Numbered from the stretch's first letter, positions 8,360-16,681 are shown. The stretch: 34,455 nucleotides of DNA from GCA-002840305 sp964609365 (GCA_964609365.1 CAZSRC010000005.1:1-34455), one strand, 5' to 3'. Numbers and translations are program-made. Notes: generated from the letters alone by a model not told the origin.

Positions 8360-9391
8360 TTAAAATTGTTCTAGAAATCTAGAATCACCACTATTAAAAA
8401 ATCGAACATCGTCAATGTTGTATTTTAACATCACTAATCTGTCTAGACCAAAACCAAAAGCGAATCCTGAATATTTGCTTGGGTCTATTCCTCCTTTTTT
8501 TAATACCTCTGGGTGGATCATTCCGCATCCTAAAACTTCTAACCAACCGCTGTATTTACACACTCTACAACCCTTTCCTGCACATAAAAAACAAGTATAT
8601 TCGCCATTGCTTCCCGGTTCAACAAAAGGGTAGAATTTTGGCCTCATTCTTAGCTTAGTGTTTGGGCCATATAATTTTTTACCAACTAATTCTAAAACTC
8701 CTTTTAGGTGCGAAAAATTAATATTTTCTCCAATCATTAAACCCTCTACATGATTAAAAGTATGTTCATGTCTAGCATCAGTAGCTTCACTGCGAAAACA
8801 TCTTCCCGGTATTATGGCTTTTAGGGGTGCTCCATATTTTTCCATTGATCTTATTTGAGCTGGGGAAGTATGAGTTCTCATAACCATATCATACTCATCT
8901 TCTTTATTTTTTGAGTCAATAAAAAAAGTGTCCTGCATCTCTCTTGCTGGATGATGTTTTGGAAAATTCAGGGCAGTAAAATTATAATAATCACTTTCTA
9001 ATTCTGGGCCATCTAAAATCATAAAACCCATAGAAGAAAAAAGATCTTCTATTTCTTGTTGTATAATAGTTATTGGATGTAGGTGACCTTTTTTTATTTT
9101 TTTTCCTGGTAATGTCGGGTCTATATTAGTTTTTTTATTATTACTATCTCTTTCTATATTATTTTTTACTTCAGATAATCTGGCATTAATTTCTTGTTTA
9201 ATAGAATTTGCTAATAGACCTATTTCTTTTTTTAGGTCATCGTTTAAATTTTTAATATTTTTTAGAGCTAAACTAAATTCACTCTTGCGATTTAAATATT
9301 TTTCCTCTAATTCTTTCAACTCCTCATTGTTTTTTATTTTTTCTAATTTTTCTAAAATATCCTCCTTTATTTTATTTAATACTTCTTTCAT
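8360..9391 (-). CDS. pheS: Phenylalanyl-tRNA synthetase alpha subunit
   Basis: This is the catalytic subunit of PheRS, a class II synthetase. The N-terminal coiled coil covers about residues 1-90. Motif 2 is in the MRTHTSPAQIRSM and PGRCFRSEATDARHEHTFN region, and motif 3 is GFAFGFGLDRLVML near the C-terminus. A cysteine cluster (CFLCAGKGCRVC) precedes GWLEVLGCGMIHP, as in the zinc-binding variants of this subunit. One departure is visible: where the family usually reads EPSxEVD just before the cysteines, this protein reads EPGSNGEYT. Length of 343 residues is typical. It lies directly upstream of pheT. Confidence 0.96.
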   Translation of the reverse strand: MKEVLNKIKEDILEKLEKIKNNEELKELEEKYLNRKSEFSLALKNIKNLNDDLKKEIGLLANSIKQEINARLSEVKNNIERDSNNKKTNIDPTLPGKKIKKGHLHPITIIQQEIEDLFSSMGFMILDGPELESDYYNFTALNFPKHHPAREMQDTFFIDSKNKEDEYDMVMRTHTSPAQIRSMEKYGAPLKAIIPGRCFRSEATDARHEHTFNHVEGLMIGENINFSHLKGVLELVGKKLYGPNTKLRMRPKFYPFVEPGSNGEYTCFLCAGKGCRVCKYSGWLEVLGCGMIHPEVLKKGGIDPSKYSGFAFGFGLDRLVMLKYNIDDVRFFNSGDSRFLEQF

Positions 9392-9401
9392 ATAATTATT
9401 A

Positions 9402-9773
9402 TTATTTTTCGTTAATTAAAATGTATTCTATTATGGATAAAATTATTATTAATATTATTATATTTATCCAAGAAAATAAGCTTTCGGCTAACATAAATAA
9501 AACTGAGACTATTAAAAATGAAAAAAGAAATGATTGCCTAAAAGAGTCTCTAATTAAATAAAAATTAAGTATTTTTTTTGATAATTTTTTTCTTATTAAA
9601 TAACCAAGAATTATAAAACTTCCACTAATGGCCATAAATAAAGAAAAATAGAAAAATAAAAAACCTAGCCAATTACTAGTTTCTGGGTTAATTACTGACA
9701 ATATAAAGATAAATATTAACCACAATAAAAAAGTTATTACCGATATTAAGCTTAGGCATTTTTTTAAAGTCAT
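9402..9773 (-). CDS. Small four-helix integral membrane protein, unknown function
   Basis: A 123-residue protein that is almost entirely hydrophobic. Likely membrane helices lie near residues 8-27, 35-60, 82-97 and 101-119, with a basic loop (IRKKLSKK) at about 63-70. I recognise no family. It is sandwiched between valS (5 bases upstream) and pheS (10 bases downstream) on the same strand, so it must be expressed with the synthetases. The tight spacing and good coding character support a real gene. Position alone is not evidence of a translation role. Confidence 0.7.
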   Translation of the reverse strand: MTLKKCLSLISVITFLLWLIFIFILSVINPETSNWLGFLFFYFSLFMAISGSFIILGYLIRKKLSKKILNFYLIRDSFRQSFLFSFLIVSVLFMLAESLFSWINIIILIIILSIIEYILINEK

Positions 9774-9778
9774 ATTTT

Positions 9779-12397
9779 TTAAATATTTATTATTTTATTT
9801 AATTCTATTATATAGCTTTCTAGCTTTTCTCTTTCTTTTTCTACAAGTTGCTTTGGTGCTTTTTCTGTAAATTCTTTATTGTCTAACCTTTCCTTGATTA
9901 GCTGTATTCCCCTTTCTAGTCTTTCCTTTTCTTTTTTCTGTCTTTCTTTCTCCTTTTCTTCATCAATAGCGCCTATCAAATAAATTTCAATTTCTGAAAT
10001 ATTTATCAAAATACAATTTTTTTTGTCTATACTACTATTATTTTTACTAAAAATAATCTCCTCAATTCCAGTTTTTAGATTTTTTATTAAATGCTCCTGT
10101 TCTTTAATTATTTTTTCTTTTTCAGCGCCTACTATAACAACTTTTATTTTTTTATTAGCCTCTATTTTATTAATAAATCTCGCATTTCTTATACTGGTTA
10201 TAATTTCTTTAATTAATTCAAAATTATTTTCATCTTTTGAAAAATCAAAATCTTCAACATTTGGCCATTTTTCAACTAATAAAAGTTTTTCTTTCTCAAT
10301 TTCTTGCCAAATAACTTCTGTTACAAATGGTATGAAAGGGTGCCATAGTTTTAAAACAGTTTTTAATATATGAATTAATAATTTATTTTTATTTTCATTT
10401 TTTTCAAATTTCTTTACTTCTATATACCAGTCTGCTAGATCATTCCAGGTAAATTCTCTTAATTTTTCTCCACTAATAGTAAATTTATAATTAGCAATAT
10501 TTATACTTTCTTCTTTTATTATTTTATTTAATCTACTTAATATCCATTTATCACCTAGACTTAAGTTTTCTTTTGAATAATTATCAGAAAAATCATCAGC
10601 ATTACTTAGAATAAATCTGCTTATGTTCCAAAGCTTATTAATGAAATTTCTAAAACTTGCTATCTTATCTTCGCTTATTCTTAAATCATTTCCAGGAGTA
10701 TTTCCAATTAATAGTGATAATCTTAGTGCGTCTGTTCCGAATTCTTTTATCATGTCGAGTGGGTCTATCCCGTTTCCTAATGATTTGCTCATTTTTTTTC
10801 CATTTTTATCTAGAACCATTCCATGTAGATAAACCTTTTCAAAAGGAATTTCATTTAAAGCAAAAAAAGACATCATTATCATCCTAGAGACCCATAAAGT
10901 TATTATTTCATAACCTGTTTCTAGCATTTGGTTGGGGTGATATTTTTTTAAATCACCAGATTTTTTCTGATTAATAAAATTTTCAGGCCAGTTTAATGTT
11001 GAAAATGTCCACATTCCAGAGGAGAACCAAGTATCTAAAGTATCAGAATCTTGCTCCCAACCTTTTTCTTCCGGTGGATTTTCTCCTACATAAATTTTAT
11101 TTTCTTTATACCAAGCAGGGATTTGATGACCAAACCAAATTTGACGACTAATACACCAGTCGTGAAGGTTTTCCATCCAGTCTATATATCTTTTTGTAAA
11201 TCTTTCGGGTATAAATTTTATAGATCCATCTTTTCCAGCTTCAATAGCCTTTTCTTTTAGTGATTTATTTTCTAGTTTTGCTATTTTTTTATTTACATCT
11301 ACAAACCATTGCTTTGATGGCAGTGGTTCTATTGGTGTTGAGCATCTATAACAAATTGATAAATTATTATCAATCTCTTCTTCTGATATTATTAAATTTT
11401 CTTTTTTAAGTTGTTCAACTATAAGTATTTTAGCCTCTTGAGCTGTTTTTCCTGAAAAAACTCCTAAATTATCATGGATTAATCCTTCTTCATTAATAAT
11501 TTTAATGCTTTCTAAGTTATTTTTTTGAGCTATTTGTGAGTCAATCATCGAATGTGCGGGAGTAACACCAAGAGCGCCAGTTCCAAAATTAATATCAACA
11601 TTATTATCTGCTATTATTTTTATATTTAACTCTTGTCCGCAAAAATTTGTTTTAATATTTTTTCCAATAAATTCTAAATATCTTTCATCTTTTGGATTAA
11701 CTGCTATTGCCGTATCTCCTAATTTAGTTTCTGGTCTAGTCGTTGATATTGCTATCGGAAAGTTTTTGCTGTATTTAAAAGTATATAATATTGTTTTTTG
11801 TTCTTTATATTCAACTTCATCATCCGATAAGGTTGATTTACATCGAGGACACCAATTTATAACCCTTTCTCCTCTATAAATAACACCAGCTTCATACATG
11901 TCAATAAACATTTTTTTAACCGCCCTTTGTCTTTTTTCATCTAAAGTAAAAGCTTGGCGACTCCAATCAATAGATGCGCCCATTTTTTTAGTCTGTTTTA
12001 ATATTGTATTTTGTGTTTCCGTGAGAAACTCCCAAACTTTTTCTAAAAACAAATCTCTTCCTAAATCATGTCTGGTTTTAGAATCTTCTTTTAATATTTT
12101 TTTTTCTACTACATTTTGAGTAGCAATAGCTGCATGATCCGTTCCTGGTATCCATAATGTTCTATAGCCATTCATTCTATGAAACCTAATAAATAAATCC
12201 TCTATAGCTATTGTTGAGGCATGACCAATATGAAGCTTAGCAGTTATATTTGGAGGTGGTAAAACCATGCAATAATTCGGAGCATTTTCTTCTAATTTTA
12301 GATTGTCAGGATTGAAAAAACCAGAATCTTCCCATTTTTTATATATTTGATCTTCCCAGAGGCCTGATTCATAACTTTTTTCCATTTCTTTAGGCAT
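9779..12397 (-). CDS. valS: Valyl-tRNA synthetase
   Basis: This class I synthetase charges tRNA-Val and edits misacylated threonine. HIGH is at residues 56-59 (KLHIGHA) and KMSKS at 535-539 (GKKMSKSLGNGIDP). The editing domain includes ISTTRPETKLGDTAIAV at about 217-233. The segment WCISRQIWFGHQIPAWY near 414-430 is typical of ValRS. Zinc-type cysteines occur as CPRC near 183 and CYRC near 349. The anticodon-binding domain and the C-terminal coiled-coil arm (rich in Glu and Lys, ending at residue 872) are present. It is the first gene of the minus-strand operon; upstream lies the divergent control region shared with the DHH-family gene. Confidence 0.97.
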   Translation of the reverse strand: MPKEMEKSYESGLWEDQIYKKWEDSGFFNPDNLKLEENAPNYCMVLPPPNITAKLHIGHASTIAIEDLFIRFHRMNGYRTLWIPGTDHAAIATQNVVEKKILKEDSKTRHDLGRDLFLEKVWEFLTETQNTILKQTKKMGASIDWSRQAFTLDEKRQRAVKKMFIDMYEAGVIYRGERVINWCPRCKSTLSDDEVEYKEQKTILYTFKYSKNFPIAISTTRPETKLGDTAIAVNPKDERYLEFIGKNIKTNFCGQELNIKIIADNNVDINFGTGALGVTPAHSMIDSQIAQKNNLESIKIINEEGLIHDNLGVFSGKTAQEAKILIVEQLKKENLIISEEEIDNNLSICYRCSTPIEPLPSKQWFVDVNKKIAKLENKSLKEKAIEAGKDGSIKFIPERFTKRYIDWMENLHDWCISRQIWFGHQIPAWYKENKIYVGENPPEEKGWEQDSDTLDTWFSSGMWTFSTLNWPENFINQKKSGDLKKYHPNQMLETGYEIITLWVSRMIMMSFFALNEIPFEKVYLHGMVLDKNGKKMSKSLGNGIDPLDMIKEFGTDALRLSLLIGNTPGNDLRISEDKIASFRNFINKLWNISRFILSNADDFSDNYSKENLSLGDKWILSRLNKIIKEESINIANYKFTISGEKLREFTWNDLADWYIEVKKFEKNENKNKLLIHILKTVLKLWHPFIPFVTEVIWQEIEKEKLLLVEKWPNVEDFDFSKDENNFELIKEIITSIRNARFINKIEANKKIKVVIVGAEKEKIIKEQEHLIKNLKTGIEEIIFSKNNSSIDKKNCILINISEIEIYLIGAIDEEKEKERQKKEKERLERGIQLIKERLDNKEFTEKAPKQLVEKEREKLESYIIELNKIINI

Positions 12398-12451
12398 ATT
12401 TTTAGCTGTTTTTATTGTAATTTATAGAATTATATTAACAAAATTAATTCA

Positions 12452-12587
12452 ATAGGTCAATTTTTAAGTGTTGACTATTTTTAGAAATAAATATATAGTA
12501 ATAAGTTAATATTTAGCAAAGAACTAATTAATAATTAGTCCTTATTTATTTAATAGAAATGAAACTAAGTCAACAATTTTTTAATTT
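12452..12587 (+). repeat. 136-bp tandem duplication, copy 1
   Basis: By base-by-base reading this unit is identical to 12588-12723. It contains a full promoter, a hairpin (an 8-bp ACTAATTA inverted repeat at 12523-12539) and an ATG at 12559. From that ATG only ten codons are open (MKLSQQFFNL) before TAG at 12589-12591, formed at the copy junction. Confidence 0.95.
12471..12499 (+). promoter_or_regulatory. Promoter in repeat copy 1
   Basis: TTGACT at 12471-12476, a 17-base spacer, then TATAGT at 12494-12499. A transcript from here would start near 12506, carry the ten-codon mini-ORF and run through the second repeat copy into the DHH-family gene. Confidence 0.7.
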
Positions 12588-12723
12588 ATAGGTCAATTTT
12601 TAAGTGTTGACTATTTTTAGAAATAAATATATAGTAATAAGTTAATATTTAGCAAAGAACTAATTAATAATTAGTCCTTATTTATTTAATAGAAATGAAA
12701 CTAAGTCAACAATTTTTTAATTT
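12588..12723 (+). repeat. 136-bp tandem duplication, copy 2
   Basis: Exact second copy; identity extends one base further, to 12724. It carries the working start codon of the DHH-family gene at 12695 and its first nine to ten codons. The AT-rich gap 12398-12451 before the first copy must hold the valS promoter, but I see no convincing boxes there. Confidence 0.95.
12607..12635 (+). promoter_or_regulatory. Promoter in repeat copy 2, in front of the DHH-family gene
   Basis: The same TTGACT-N17-TATAGT pair, 136 bases downstream of the first (12607-12612 and 12630-12635). Transcription from here would give a leader of about 50 bases before the ATG at 12695. Confidence 0.7.
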
Positions 12724-13945
12724 AATAGAAAAATCAAACTCTATTTTGATAACTTTTCCTATTGACTGGAATGGCGATGCCATATCTAGTTCTTTGGCGT
12801 TGGCTCTATATTTAAAAAAAATTGGCAAAAATGTTGAAATTGGTGCTGAAAAAATGAAAAATGATAATAATTTTAAAATACCAACAGATTCTTTTAAATT
12901 TTTACCAGAGTTTAATGAAATAAAAAGCTCTCTAGAAAATTTAATGAAATTTATTGTCTCTGTTGACCTTAAAAATAAAAGTGTCAGTCAAATTAAATAT
13001 ACTATTGATAGTGATAAGTTGGATTTTATTATTTCTCCAAAAGATGGTTTTTTTAGCTCAGGTGATATTAAATCTAGTATGAGCGGTTTTAAATATGATT
13101 TAATAATAACACTTAATTGTCATGATTTAGAATCCTTAGGTAGGATTTATGATAATAATATTGATTTTTTCTATAAAACTACAATAATAAATATTGATCA
13201 TAGCCCAGAAAATGAGGAGTTTGGCCAATTAAACCTAATTGATTTAAATGCTGTTTCTGTAACAGAGATTATTTATAATATTATTTCTGAACATCAAAAA
13301 GAAAAAATAGATGCTGATATTGCAACCTGTCTTTTAACTGGAATTATTTTCAAAACTAAAAGCTTTAAAACTGCAAATCTTACCCCTCAAACCTTGAGTA
13401 CTACCTCTAATCTAATTGAATTAGGGGCTAGGAGAGAGGATATAGTTGCAAATCTTTATCGATCTCGCAGTATGAGTACTTTAAAGCTTTGGGGAAGAGT
13501 TCTAAATAATTTATCAACCAGCGATGATAATAATGTTATTTGGTCAACTTTGTTTAAAAATGATTTTCAGGACTCAAATTCTAGTGAAGAAAATCTACAG
13601 GATATAATAGACGAATTAATTGTTAGTATTCCTAACGCCAAGGTTATTATAATTTTTTATTCATTATCAGAAATATCTATTTTAGATAATCACTATATTA
13701 AAGAAGAGGACAAAAAAGAGTTTGCTGACAAAACCATAGTTTTTCATGATAAAAATTTTACTAATATTTTTAAAACAAATGTTATTGTTTATTCTGTAAA
13801 AAATATAAACTCTATAGATTTAATAAAATCTTTTTCTCCAGAGGGAACTAAAAAAATAGCTCAAGCCTCAATTTCTAGACCTCTTAAAGAATTGGAAAAA
13901 GAGGTTATTTCTAATATTAAAAATCGTCTTGAAAAAATATTTTAA
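12695..13945 (+). CDS. DHH-family phosphoesterase-like protein with degraded catalytic motifs
   Basis: Overall plan and motif order fit the DHH/DHHA1 family that includes NrnA-type oligoribonucleases. The metal-binding motifs are altered. The first motif, normally HxxPDGDAIGS, reads PIDWNGDAISS (residues 22-32), losing the His and one Asp. The second, normally a LDxxx...RLG motif, reads LNCHDLESLG with Asn at 141. The name motif DHH reads DHS at 168-170 within NIDHSPENEEFG. The C-terminal DHHA1-like part lacks a clear GG motif, ending in a lysine-rich helix. This suggests a pseudoenzyme or a changed activity. The start is shared with the end of the 136-bp repeat. The tRNA-Val gene follows 52 bases after the stop. 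Confidence 0.75.
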   Translation: MKLSQQFFNLIEKSNSILITFPIDWNGDAISSSLALALYLKKIGKNVEIGAEKMKNDNNFKIPTDSFKFLPEFNEIKSSLENLMKFIVSVDLKNKSVSQIKYTIDSDKLDFIISPKDGFFSSGDIKSSMSGFKYDLIITLNCHDLESLGRIYDNNIDFFYKTTIINIDHSPENEEFGQLNLIDLNAVSVTEIIYNIISEHQKEKIDADIATCLLTGIIFKTKSFKTANLTPQTLSTTSNLIELGARREDIVANLYRSRSMSTLKLWGRVLNNLSTSDDNNVIWSTLFKNDFQDSNSSEENLQDIIDELIVSIPNAKVIIIFYSLSEISILDNHYIKEEDKKEFADKTIVFHDKNFTNIFKTNVIVYSVKNINSIDLIKSFSPEGTKKIAQASISRPLKELEKEVISNIKNRLEKIF

Positions 13946-13949
13946 TAGT

Positions 13950-13971
13950 GCTAATATTTTATTAGCTATTT
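13950..13971 (+). terminator. Weak terminator after the DHH-family gene
   Basis: A 7-bp stem GCTAATA/TATTAGC (13950-13956 with 13960-13966) with a TTT loop, followed by TATTTTT. The stem is AT-rich and short, so read-through into the two tRNA genes is plausible; no separate tRNA promoter is obvious. Confidence 0.4.
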
Positions 13972-13997
13972 TTAAGTGGCCAATTTTTCTTTAGTTT

Positions 13998-14071
13998 GGG
14001 TATATAGCTCAGTTGGTTAGAGCGCTACGTTGACATCGTAGAGGTCTCCCGTTCGAGTCGGGATATACCCA
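13998..14071 (+). tRNA. tRNA-Val (anticodon GAC)
   Basis: A complete cloverleaf: acceptor GGGTATA/TATACCC, D stem GCTC/GAGC, anticodon stem CTACG/CGTAG around loop TTGACAT, variable loop AGGTC, and T stem TCCCG/CGGGA. All stems pair fully. Anticodon GAC reads the Val codons GTC and GTT. The 3' CCA is not encoded. Confidence 0.95.
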
Positions 14072-14080
14072 CTCTTTTAC

Positions 14081-14153
14081 GGGCATATAGCTCAGCGGTT
14101 AGAGCACCGCCCTTATAAGGCGGGGGTCGACGGTTCAAATCCATCTATGCCCA
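14081..14153 (+). tRNA. tRNA-Ile (anticodon TAT)
   Basis: Acceptor GGGCATA/TATGCCC, D stem GCTC/GAGC, anticodon stem CCGCC/GGCGG and loop CTTATAA give anticodon TAT, which would read ATA as Ile. The T stem GACGG/CCATC has one C-A mismatch. CCA is not encoded. Most bacteria read ATA with a CAT-anticodon tRNA modified to lysidine by TilS, so this is an uncommon solution. The gene lies 9 bases after tRNA-Val and 7 bases before the hsp20 start codon. Confidence 0.9.
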
Positions 14154-14160
14154 CAAATAT

Positions 14161-14586
14161 ATGAGCTTATTCAAAAAAGAAAAACCAAATATTTACAAGA
14201 TATCAACCTTTAATGAGGAGAACTCTTATCCTGCTAATTGGCTAGATGAGGACTTATCAGAGGGGCAGTTACTTGTTGATGTTTATCAAAATTTAGAAAG
14301 TATTATTGTAAAATCAACCATAGCTGGCGTTAAACCGGAAAATCTTTTTATTTCTCTCAATAAAGACATGCTAACAATTAAGGGCAGAAGAGAGCATGAT
14401 GAATTAATCGAGGATACTGATTGTTTGTTACAAGAGTGTTATTTTGGTTCTTTTTCCAGAACTATTATTTTACCAGAAGAAGTTGATGCTAAAAAGATTG
14501 AGGCAATCTTAGAGAATGGTGTTTTAACTATAATAATGGAAAAAATGTATAAAGAGAGCCGTATTAAAGTTAAAATAAAAGCATAA
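14161..14586 (+). CDS. Hsp20/alpha-crystallin family small heat-shock protein
   Basis: Small heat-shock proteins hold unfolding proteins in a refoldable state without ATP. The alpha-crystallin domain spans about residues 38-138: VDVYQNLESIIVKSTIAGV, then LNKDMLTIKGRRE, a FGSFSRTIILPEEVD strand pair, and the hallmark LENGVLTIIMEK. The N-terminal arm of about 35 residues is short and polar. The start ATG is only 7 bases after the tRNA-Ile 3' end. If the two are co-transcribed, tRNA 3' processing would create an almost leaderless hsp20 message. No separate promoter or CIRCE-type element is visible because the upstream space is tRNA sequence. A 46-residue ORF follows after 3 bases. Confidence 0.9.
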   Translation: MSLFKKEKPNIYKISTFNEENSYPANWLDEDLSEGQLLVDVYQNLESIIVKSTIAGVKPENLFISLNKDMLTIKGRREHDELIEDTDCLLQECYFGSFSRTIILPEEVDAKKIEAILENGVLTIIMEKMYKESRIKVKIKA

Positions 14587-14589
14587 TCA

Positions 14590-14730
14590 ATGGATATTAA
14601 TAACTCCTTAGAAAAAAAAGATATTTCAGATCTAGTTAAATCTTTAATATCGGAAGACGCTCATGATGATTTTTCATCATTAAAAAATCAACAAAAAGAT
14701 ATTCTTAATGAAATATTTTTTATTGATTAA
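14590..14730 (+). CDS. Predicted 46-residue acidic protein, unknown
   Basis: An ATG three bases after the hsp20 stop opens 46 codons, beginning MDINNSLEKKDISDLVKSL and ending NEIFFID. The product is polar and acidic with predicted helices, no membrane segment, signal or cysteine. Its position, with 3 bases upstream to hsp20 and 23 bases downstream to the VanW gene, fills the gap exactly as expected for an operon gene. A chance ORF of this length is not rare in AT-rich DNA, so confidence is moderate. I recognise no family. Confidence 0.5.
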   Translation: MDINNSLEKKDISDLVKSLISEDAHDDFSSLKNQQKDILNEIFFID

Positions 14731-14753
14731 TTTTATTCTAGAATTTTATTTTT

Positions 14754-16667
14754 ATGAATAATAAAACAAAAAAGAGACTTTTTTTAAGCTTGGATATTTT
14801 TTTATTCTTGCTTATTTTTTTATTAGCCTCTTATTTAGTTTTTGAAAAAACTTTTGATAATAAAATCTATCCCAATATTTATATCGCGGATATTAATCTA
14901 TCAGGTCTAAGTCCAGAGCAGGCAAAAATAATTTTAGAAAATAAAATTATTAAATTTGAAAAAGATGGATTAAATATAAGTTTAAATAATAAAAAAATTA
15001 TTTGGCATAATTTTGTTTTTTCTATTAATGAAGATTCTGAATTAGCATCTGTTCCAGTTATTTTTAATTTAGAAAAATCTGTTAATCAAGCTTTTTTAAT
15101 AGGTAGATCTAATTTTATTTCAGATTTTATTATAAAATTTAAATCTTTATTTTTTAGAACTGATATAGCTCTTGATTTTATTTTGGATAAAAGTGAGATG
15201 TATGTTTTTCTAGAACAAAATTTTTCTGAATTAGATAACCCTTCTTATGATGCTAGGCTAGATTTTAAGCAGGACATTTTTGAGATTGGTAGCGATGAAA
15301 TATCTTTCTTTATAGTTGATGAGAACTTTGGTGAAGAATTAGATTTTAATAAATTTTTTAATGATTTGAATGCAAGGCTCTCCTTTTTAAATAATAGTCC
15401 AATTAATTTATCATTAACAGGAAAAGAGCCTTTAATAAAAAAATCAAATTCAAAAAATTTAGATAAAGAGGCAGAGGAATTATTAAATTTAGCTCCTTTC
15501 GATTTGTTTTATGGTCAGAAAAAAATAAGTGTTGATAAGCTAGAGTTTGCCTCTTGGCTTGAATTATCATTAAGGTTAAATAACAATAATGAAGATTTTC
15601 CAGAAGTTAAAATATCTATAAACAAAGAAAGGGTTTTTTTGTTTTTTGATGAAAAAGTTAAAAATGAAATTAATCAAGATTCAGTATTGCCAAAATTTGA
15701 GTTTAGTGAAGATAGGGTTAGTTTTTTTGAGCCCGGTAAAGATGGCTTATATTTGGATTATGAAGGAAGCTTTAATGCTATTGATAATTATTTGATCAAT
15801 AAAGAAGATACTAAAAGTATTGAATTAGTTGTAGAGGTTAGCAAAGTTGAAAATTCTGAAGACTTGAATGATCTTGGTGTTAGAGAAATTATTGGCGTTG
15901 GTCATTCTAATTTTGCTGGCTCCTCAAGTAATCGTCGCCATAATATCAAAGTCGGAGCTAGTAAACTACACGGGCTAATAATAAAACCAGGGGATGAGTT
16001 TTCTTTAGTTGCAGCACTGGGCAAGGTTGATAAAAATTCAGGTTATTTGCCAGAGCTAGTTATTAAAGGAAATAGAACTATACCAGAGTATGGTGGAGGT
16101 CTCTGTCAAATTGCTACTACTATTTTTAGAACAGCATTAGGTACCGGACTACCTATTACAGAAAGAAGAAATCATTCTTATCGAGTGTCTTATTATGAAC
16201 CCGCCGGAACAGATGCTACTATTTATAGTCCTAGGCCAGATTTAAAATTTAAAAATGATACTAATAATAATATTATTATTCAGGCTAGGTTTGAGGGTCA
16301 AAATGATATTTATTTTGATTTTTGGGGTAAGTCTGATGGTCGTCTAGCTAGTACAAGTTATCCAGTTATTTATAACATTGTTAGACCTGGTCCAACGCAA
16401 ATTATTGAAACAACAGACCTAGCTCCAGGTGAAAAAAAATGTACTGAAAAAGCACATTCTGGGGCTGAAGCTTATTTTGATTATGTAGTTATATATAATA
16501 ATGGACTAGAGAATGAAAATAAAGTAGAAAATCGTTTTCATTCTAAGTATGTAGCATGGAGAGAGGTTTGTTTGGTTGGCGTTAAACCAGTTGAAGCAGT
16601 TAAGGTAGTTGAAGATTCTTCAAATAAAACAGAGGAAGAAAAAAATATACAACCTATAGTAGAATAA
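14754..16667 (+). CDS. VanW family cell-envelope protein with peptidoglycan-binding-like and G5-like domains
   Basis: A signal-anchor helix at about residues 9-28 is followed by a long extracellular region. Residues about 40-330 hold two units resembling the peptidoglycan-binding domain that precedes VanW in YoaR-like proteins (NIYIADINLSGLSPEQAKII is the first). The VanW domain covers about 375-530: VGHSNFAGSSSNRRHNI, PGDEFSLVAALG, EYGGGLCQIATTIFRTAL and RRNHSYRVSYYEPAGTDATI are all typical. The segment after about 540 looks G5-like, and the tail is low-complexity and acidic. VanW proteins are common in Gram-positive bacteria and Patescibacteria; their biochemical role is not established. 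It is the last gene of the hsp20 group. Confidence 0.9.
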   Translation: MNNKTKKRLFLSLDIFLFLLIFLLASYLVFEKTFDNKIYPNIYIADINLSGLSPEQAKIILENKIIKFEKDGLNISLNNKKIIWHNFVFSINEDSELASVPVIFNLEKSVNQAFLIGRSNFISDFIIKFKSLFFRTDIALDFILDKSEMYVFLEQNFSELDNPSYDARLDFKQDIFEIGSDEISFFIVDENFGEELDFNKFFNDLNARLSFLNNSPINLSLTGKEPLIKKSNSKNLDKEAEELLNLAPFDLFYGQKKISVDKLEFASWLELSLRLNNNNEDFPEVKISINKERVFLFFDEKVKNEINQDSVLPKFEFSEDRVSFFEPGKDGLYLDYEGSFNAIDNYLINKEDTKSIELVVEVSKVENSEDLNDLGVREIIGVGHSNFAGSSSNRRHNIKVGASKLHGLIIKPGDEFSLVAALGKVDKNSGYLPELVIKGNRTIPEYGGGLCQIATTIFRTALGTGLPITERRNHSYRVSYYEPAGTDATIYSPRPDLKFKNDTNNNIIIQARFEGQNDIYFDFWGKSDGRLASTSYPVIYNIVRPGPTQIIETTDLAPGEKKCTEKAHSGAEAYFDYVVIYNNGLENENKVENRFHSKYVAWREVCLVGVKPVEAVKVVEDSSNKTEEEKNIQPIVE

Positions 16668-16681
16668 AAAAATTAGCAATA

